From CBFIDA01 sp965661085 (GTDB lineage: Bacteria > Pseudomonadota > Gammaproteobacteria > Comchoanobacterales > Comchoanobacteraceae), in contig CBFIDA010000002.1 in the NCBI GenBank assembly GCA_965661085.1, positions 72,437 to 136,436 on the forward strand: a stretch of DNA of 64,000 nt, read 5' to 3'. Positions 60,419 through 64,000 of the stretch are shown piece by piece. Positions within the stretch are counted from its first letter, which is position 1; each line of letters begins with the position of its first letter. A program made the position numbers and the translations under genes. A model generated the notes under the pieces. It searched no databases. It saw only the letters and a program-made list of their open reading frames with translations, and had not been told where the DNA came from.

Positions 60419-61408
60419 TCAGCTGAGAAGATTGGGTTGAATGAGCTGGATGAGGTGGTGTGTGGTTTTCTTCAGAAGCTTCTGAAGTTTGGGGGTGTTG
60501 TCGGGTGATGTGACTTGCACCACTTGGTGTGTCAGCAAATGTTGCATGATCATATCATCACTGGTTTGTAGCTTATCAATCAATTTGCGTTCCAGTGCTT
60601 GCCTTCCAAGCCAAACTTCACCTGTGGCGACTGCAGCCACATCCAACTGAGGTCGATGATCTCGAATATGGTTTTGAAAAAGTGCGTGGATGTCTTCAAG
60701 TTGCGCCACTGCTTTTTCTCTGCCTTGCTGGGTGTTTTTGCCAAAAGTAGACAGGGTGCGTTTGTATGGGCCAGCGGTGAGTTGCTCAAAATCGATGTGA
60801 TGCTTTTTCAGCAATGCATGAAAGTTGGGTTGCTGCAGGATGACGCCAATGGAACCAATCAGTGCAAATGGGGCGGCAATGATATGATCGGCCACACAAG
60901 CCATCATGTAACCACCACTGGCTGCAACTTGATCGATGGCAACCGTTAAACCAATGTTGTGTGCCTTGAATCGGGCAAGTTGTGAAGCCGCCAAGCCATA
61001 CGCAGACACCATCCCACCAGGGCTTTCAAGCTTGAGTGCCACACGATCGGTGGGCTCAGCCACATCGATGATGGCTGAGATTTGGGCTCTCAGCACATCA
61101 ACTTGGGATGCTTTCATGTCACCTTTGAAGCTCAGCAAAAACAACTTGGATTTTGGGGATTTGGCTTTTGTTGGGTCTTCGAGCTGCTTGAGGCGTTTTT
61201 TGCGCAGCTTGCGGTCTGGATAGATGGCCTTAAGCAGGTTAAGACGTTGTTGCTGTCGATCTTTGTTGAGGATTTTAAATTGAACGCCTGAGGCTTTAAT
61301 TTTTTTTTGTTGCCCGCTTGCCTTCAACACCACCAGTGCTGCGCCCAGAACAGTGATGGTCTTCAAAAAGAAAAAGCCGTAGTGCATCCAAGCATCTTGT
61401 ACGGTCAT
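60419..61408 (-). CDS. sohB: SohB-type inner-membrane S49 peptidase
   Basis: 329 residues. One N-terminal membrane helix (FFFLKTITVLGAALVVL), a basic linker, then the ClpP-like S49 domain. The nucleophile serine is in VAASGGYMMA and the lysine base in AGPYKRTLS. LESPGGMVSAYG is the conserved substrate-binding strand. In E. coli SohB can partly replace DegP. The start has AAGGA before it. It lies between fabI and pseudogene C in one likely transcript. Confidence 0.93.
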   Translation of the reverse strand: MTVQDAWMHYGFFFLKTITVLGAALVVLKASGQQKKIKASGVQFKILNKDRQQQRLNLLKAIYPDRKLRKKRLKQLEDPTKAKSPKSKLFLLSFKGDMKASQVDVLRAQISAIIDVAEPTDRVALKLESPGGMVSAYGLAASQLARFKAHNIGLTVAIDQVAASGGYMMACVADHIIAAPFALIGSIGVILQQPNFHALLKKHHIDFEQLTAGPYKRTLSTFGKNTQQGREKAVAQLEDIHALFQNHIRDHRPQLDVAAVATGEVWLGRQALERKLIDKLQTSDDMIMQHLLTHQVVQVTSPDNTPKLQKLLKKTTHHLIQLIQPNLLS

Positions 61409-61440
61409 TTGGCATCCTTGCGTTATAAGTTCTGATGATA

Positions 61441-62256
61441 TCAGGCGTTTTCAGTTGATGTTTCCGAGGTCATTGGGCGTGTGACCCCAACCATGTGGTA
61501 ACCATGATCCACATGGATCACTTCACCTGTGATGCCTGTGGCCAGGTCTGAACCTAAAAATGCACAGACATTACCAACTTCTTCGATGGTGACATTTTGT
61601 CCTGTGGGATTGATGGTTTTGGCATAATCCAACATTTTCTTAAAGCCTGAGATGCCAGAAGCGGCAAGTGTGCGTATCGGGCCGGCACTGACCGCGTTGA
61701 CGCGTATGCCATCCTGCCCCAATGCGTGGGCCATGTAGCGCACATTGGCTTCCAGTGAAGCCTTGGCCAACCCCATGGTGTTGTAGTTGACAACGGCCTT
61801 TTCACTGCCTAAATAAGTCAACGTGACAATGGAAGCTTTGGGCGCAAACAAACCATATTGTCGGGCATACTTGGCCATGCAAGTCAAACTGTATGAGCTG
61901 ATTTCATGTGCGGTCAAGAATCCTTCACGCGTGATGTTGTCAACAAAGTTGCCGGTGAGTTGGTCGGCAGGTGCAAAGGCAATCGAGTGGACCAATGCAT
62001 CGATGGTGATCTGCGCCTTCTGAAGGGTTTGCATCATGTTTGCGACTTCTTGATCGGTACTGACGTCGCATTGCACCATGGCAATGGGTGAAAAATCACG
62101 GGTCAATTTCTCAACACGTGCTTTCAAGCGTTCATTCTGGTACGTGATGACCAATTTGGCCCCTTGGGCATGCATGGCTTTGGCCACGCCATAAGCGATG
62201 GATTTATTGGATGCAAGACCCACCACAACCACTGTTTTGTTTTTAAGAAACGCCAT
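61441..62256 (-). CDS. fabI: Enoyl-[acyl-carrier-protein] reductase (NADH), FabI
   Basis: Last reductive step of each fatty-acid elongation round. 271 residues, short-chain dehydrogenase fold. VVVVGLASNKSIAYGVAKAM replaces the GxxxGxG motif as in FabI. The catalytic Tyr-x6-Lys is in VNYNTMGLAKAS. PIRTLAASGI is the substrate loop. The ATG at 62256 (MAFLKNK) matches the family start and has AAGGAG eight bases before it. A second in-frame ATG at 62286, with GGAGGAG eight bases before it, would add ten residues. Confidence 0.96.
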   Translation of the reverse strand: MAFLKNKTVVVVGLASNKSIAYGVAKAMHAQGAKLVITYQNERLKARVEKLTRDFSPIAMVQCDVSTDQEVANMMQTLQKAQITIDALVHSIAFAPADQLTGNFVDNITREGFLTAHEISSYSLTCMAKYARQYGLFAPKASIVTLTYLGSEKAVVNYNTMGLAKASLEANVRYMAHALGQDGIRVNAVSAGPIRTLAASGISGFKKMLDYAKTINPTGQNVTIEEVGNVCAFLGSDLATGITGEVIHVDHGYHMVGVTRPMTSETSTENA

Positions 62257-62286
62257 GGTACAAACTCCTTGAAATTCAGTTGCCAT

Positions 62287-62790
62287 TCTAGAATCTCCTC
62301 CGTGTTTTGTACAGTGTTTTGTGTTGGTGTGTGGCGGATTTTCGTATGGGGTGCTTGACTCAGAGGCTGTGAGGTGGAGGCAAACCGACTTTTGGGTCTT
62401 CTGAAGGGGCCAGGGTTTGAGGTCTTCCTCCTGGTGCAATGTGGGACATTTGCCATTCTTGCGTCGGGCGCGAACTGACGGTCGACACCATGAATTATTA
62501 TTTAGTGCATGTTTATCAGTATGTTGCCTGATTGGTTGTTTTTTGACGTTGTTGTTTTTTAATGCTTTTTGCCTGGGGTAACTGTTTATTGATGCACAAA
62601 GTGGTATAATTATTTTATGTCTTGAGTGCATGGGTCTGCAAGGATGCTTTGGCGACATGGATGGTCACCGCCTATGCATACAAGACAGCTTGACCACAGC
62701 AATGTGGCCAAGCTGTTCGTCTGGTCACGCGAGATAAAATGGGGTCTGTGCGTTAAGGAAGCCGATGGGCAAGGATGCCCGTGACGAACT
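62287..62790. other. Gap between malic enzyme and fabI
   Basis: About 500 bases without a supported gene. It contains the malic-enzyme hairpin (62685-62716) and, just past that gene's stop, a small GGGCA-AGGA-TGCCC hairpin at 62768-62781. The minus-strand frame of fabI stays open up to 62658 but has no protein-like features. Confidence 0.5.
62685..62716 (-). terminator. Terminator-like hairpin after the malic enzyme
   Basis: ACAGCTTGGCCAC / GTGGTCAAGCTGT on the minus strand: a 13-base stem with one G-U pair and a 6-base loop, about 75 bases past the stop; no U-tract. Confidence 0.55.
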
Positions 62791-64000
62791 TCAACCCATT
62801 TCTTTTTGCGCTGCTCCGGATTGCCTGGCAGCGGATTGCACTGCACCTGAGACGGCTGCGTTCAGCCGAGGGTCTGTGGGGGTTGGCAAGATATATTGTG
62901 GGCCATATGCCAGGTCGCGTGGCATGTGATAGCTTTGGATGATCTCCTTAGGAATGGGCGTTTTGGCCAATTGTCTCAGAGCTTCGATGGCGGCATATTG
63001 CATTTCATGGTTGATGCAGGTTGCGCGGGCATCCAATGTGCCTCTGAACAAATAAGGAAAGCACAACGCGTTGTTGATTTGGTTGGGAAGATCGGATCTG
63101 CCGGTTGCGATGATGGCATCAGGCCGACAGGCTTGTACACATTCAATGGGTATGCCAGGGGTTGGATTGGAAAGCAAGAAGGTGATGGCGCCAGGTTTCA
63201 TGCGTTTCAGCAGTGTTTCAGGTTCGGGCATGGTTGCACCTGCGAGACCCACCAGGACGTCGGCATCCTGCATTGCATCCATCAGAGAGCGTGCTGCAGT
63301 CCGGACGGCCAATTGTTGTTTGTATGGGTTCAGGTCTGTGCGCTCATGATGCAAGACCCCATGGCGGTCGAGCAATAATATTTGCTCAGGATTTGCCCCA
63401 ATTTTAATCAAAAGTTTGGCACATGCAATTGCTGCTGCCCCGGCACCATACATCACAATTTTAGATTGTTGGAGTGTTTTGTTTTGCAGTTCCAGCGCGT
63501 TGAGCAAGCCAGCAGTGAGCACAATGGCTGTGCCGTGTTGGTCATCATGGATGACTGGAATGTTGAGACGTTGCTGTAAGGCTTCCTCGATGGCAAAACA
63601 ATCGGGTGCTTTGATGTCTTCAAGGTTGATGGCGCCAAAGGTGGGCGCAATGTTGGCTGCTGTCTCAATGAAAGCTGCCACATCCTGCGTGTCAATTTCG
63701 ATGTCAAAGGCATCGATGTTGGCAAATTGTTTAAAGAGGACAGCCTTGCCTTCCATCACTGGCTTGCTGGCTAATGCGCCCAAATTGCCCAATCCCAAAA
63801 TGGCCGTGCCATTGGTTAAAATGCCGACCAAGTTGCCCTTAGAGGTGTAGCGGTAGGCATTCATGGGGGCCTCTGCAATGGCCAAAACGGGTTCTGCCAC
63901 GCCTGGACTGTATGCCAAAGACAGGTCTTTTTGGTTGGCCGTTGATTTGGTGACAGAAATCGCCAATTTTCCTGGCATGGGTGTTGCATGGTAATCCAAT
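62791..64000 (-). CDS. Malic enzyme, short form without phosphotransacetylase domain (5' end outside window)
   Basis: Oxidative decarboxylation of malate to pyruvate. About 403 residues are visible; roughly the first ten are beyond the edge. DYHATPMPGKLAISVTK opens as in MaeB-type enzymes. DLSLAYSPGVAEP, IHDDQHGTAIVLTAG, VMYGAGAAAIACAKLL (NAD(P) fold) and LSNPTPGIPIECVQA follow. E. coli MaeB continues with a phosphotransacetylase-like domain; here the protein ends after TDPRLNAAVSGAVQ plus a short tail. Cofactor preference cannot be read. It would feed pyruvate for acetyl-CoA to the citrate synthase in this window. Confidence 0.93.
   Translation of the reverse strand, partial: LDYHATPMPGKLAISVTKSTANQKDLSLAYSPGVAEPVLAIAEAPMNAYRYTSKGNLVGILTNGTAILGLGNLGALASKPVMEGKAVLFKQFANIDAFDIEIDTQDVAAFIETAANIAPTFGAINLEDIKAPDCFAIEEALQQRLNIPVIHDDQHGTAIVLTAGLLNALELQNKTLQQSKIVMYGAGAAAIACAKLLIKIGANPEQILLLDRHGVLHHERTDLNPYKQQLAVRTAARSLMDAMQDADVLVGLAGATMPEPETLLKRMKPGAITFLLSNPTPGIPIECVQACRPDAIIATGRSDLPNQINNALCFPYLFRGTLDARATCINHEMQYAAIEALRQLAKTPIPKEIIQSYHMPRDLAYGPQYILPTPTDPRLNAAVSGAVQSAARQSGAAQKEMG

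Noticed and set aside
62287..62658. Open minus-strand frame upstream of fabI as a 134-residue N-terminal extension
   Set aside because: FabI aligns from MAFLKNK; the upstream residues are Pro/His/Lys-rich with no domain pattern, and a strong ribosome site is found at the shorter starts.

Overview
The window reads as a compact chromosome segment of a gammaproteobacterium. Gene orders such as ptsP-lgt, yjeT-purA, gltA diverging from sdhCDAB-sucABCD, ndk-rlmN-rodZ-hisS-yfgM-der, tesA diverging from ybbA-ybbP, queA-tgt-secD-secF and bamD diverging from rluD are classical for that class. Several blocks are thinned (no ispG or bamB in the hisS block, no yajC before secD, no iscR/hscBA/fdx around iscS), many neighbours overlap by ATGA, and some accessory genes are broken. 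This suggests a host-associated or Legionellales-like lineage undergoing reduction; the lineage is an inference and cannot be fixed from the sequence alone.

Layout. 1-8.6 kb: end of ptsP, a roughly 590-base stretch that looks like a decayed gene, lgt, a DUF2065 protein, purA, a purine permease placed directly behind a tRNA-Arg, birA, an APC amino-acid permease and a small unknown gene. 8.7-11 kb: an unusual SPFH/coiled-coil membrane protein with a probable N-terminal frameshift, and a YbaK-type deacylase. 11-21.9 kb: a TCA-cycle supercluster with citrate synthase on one strand and succinate dehydrogenase, 2-oxoglutarate dehydrogenase E1/E2 and succinyl-CoA synthetase on the other. 22.4-30.3 kb: uvrD, then the der-yfgM-hisS-rodZ-rlmN-ndk operon, with a 10-N gap inside der that appears to be an assembly artefact. 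30.4-38.3 kb: ybbP-ybbA/tesA, an iscS operon with a cysteine-less IscU-like protein, trmJ, purU and suhB. 38.6-46 kb: an unknown gene, secF-secD-tgt-queA and a methyltransferase-TPR protein. 46.1-49.6 kb: tRNA-Leu followed by two large unrecognised genes. 49.6-57.4 kb: a DegP-type protease, rluD, bamD, an Mth938-domain protein, pepN, ubiG and an orphan BarA-type Hpt domain.

57.5-60.4 kb is the most unusual part. A three-member family of small N-terminally anchored proteins lies there. One copy is intact. The other two only appear once homopolymer frameshifts and in-frame stops are bridged, and part of the locus is a near-exact tandem duplication that includes a strong promoter. 60.4-64 kb: sohB, fabI and a short malic enzyme running off the window edge.

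Functionally, the TCA cluster, the malic enzyme and the amino-acid and purine permeases describe an organism respiring amino acids or TCA intermediates. The envelope genes (lgt, secDF, bamD, degP, sohB, yfgM, rodZ) describe a normal Gram-negative envelope.
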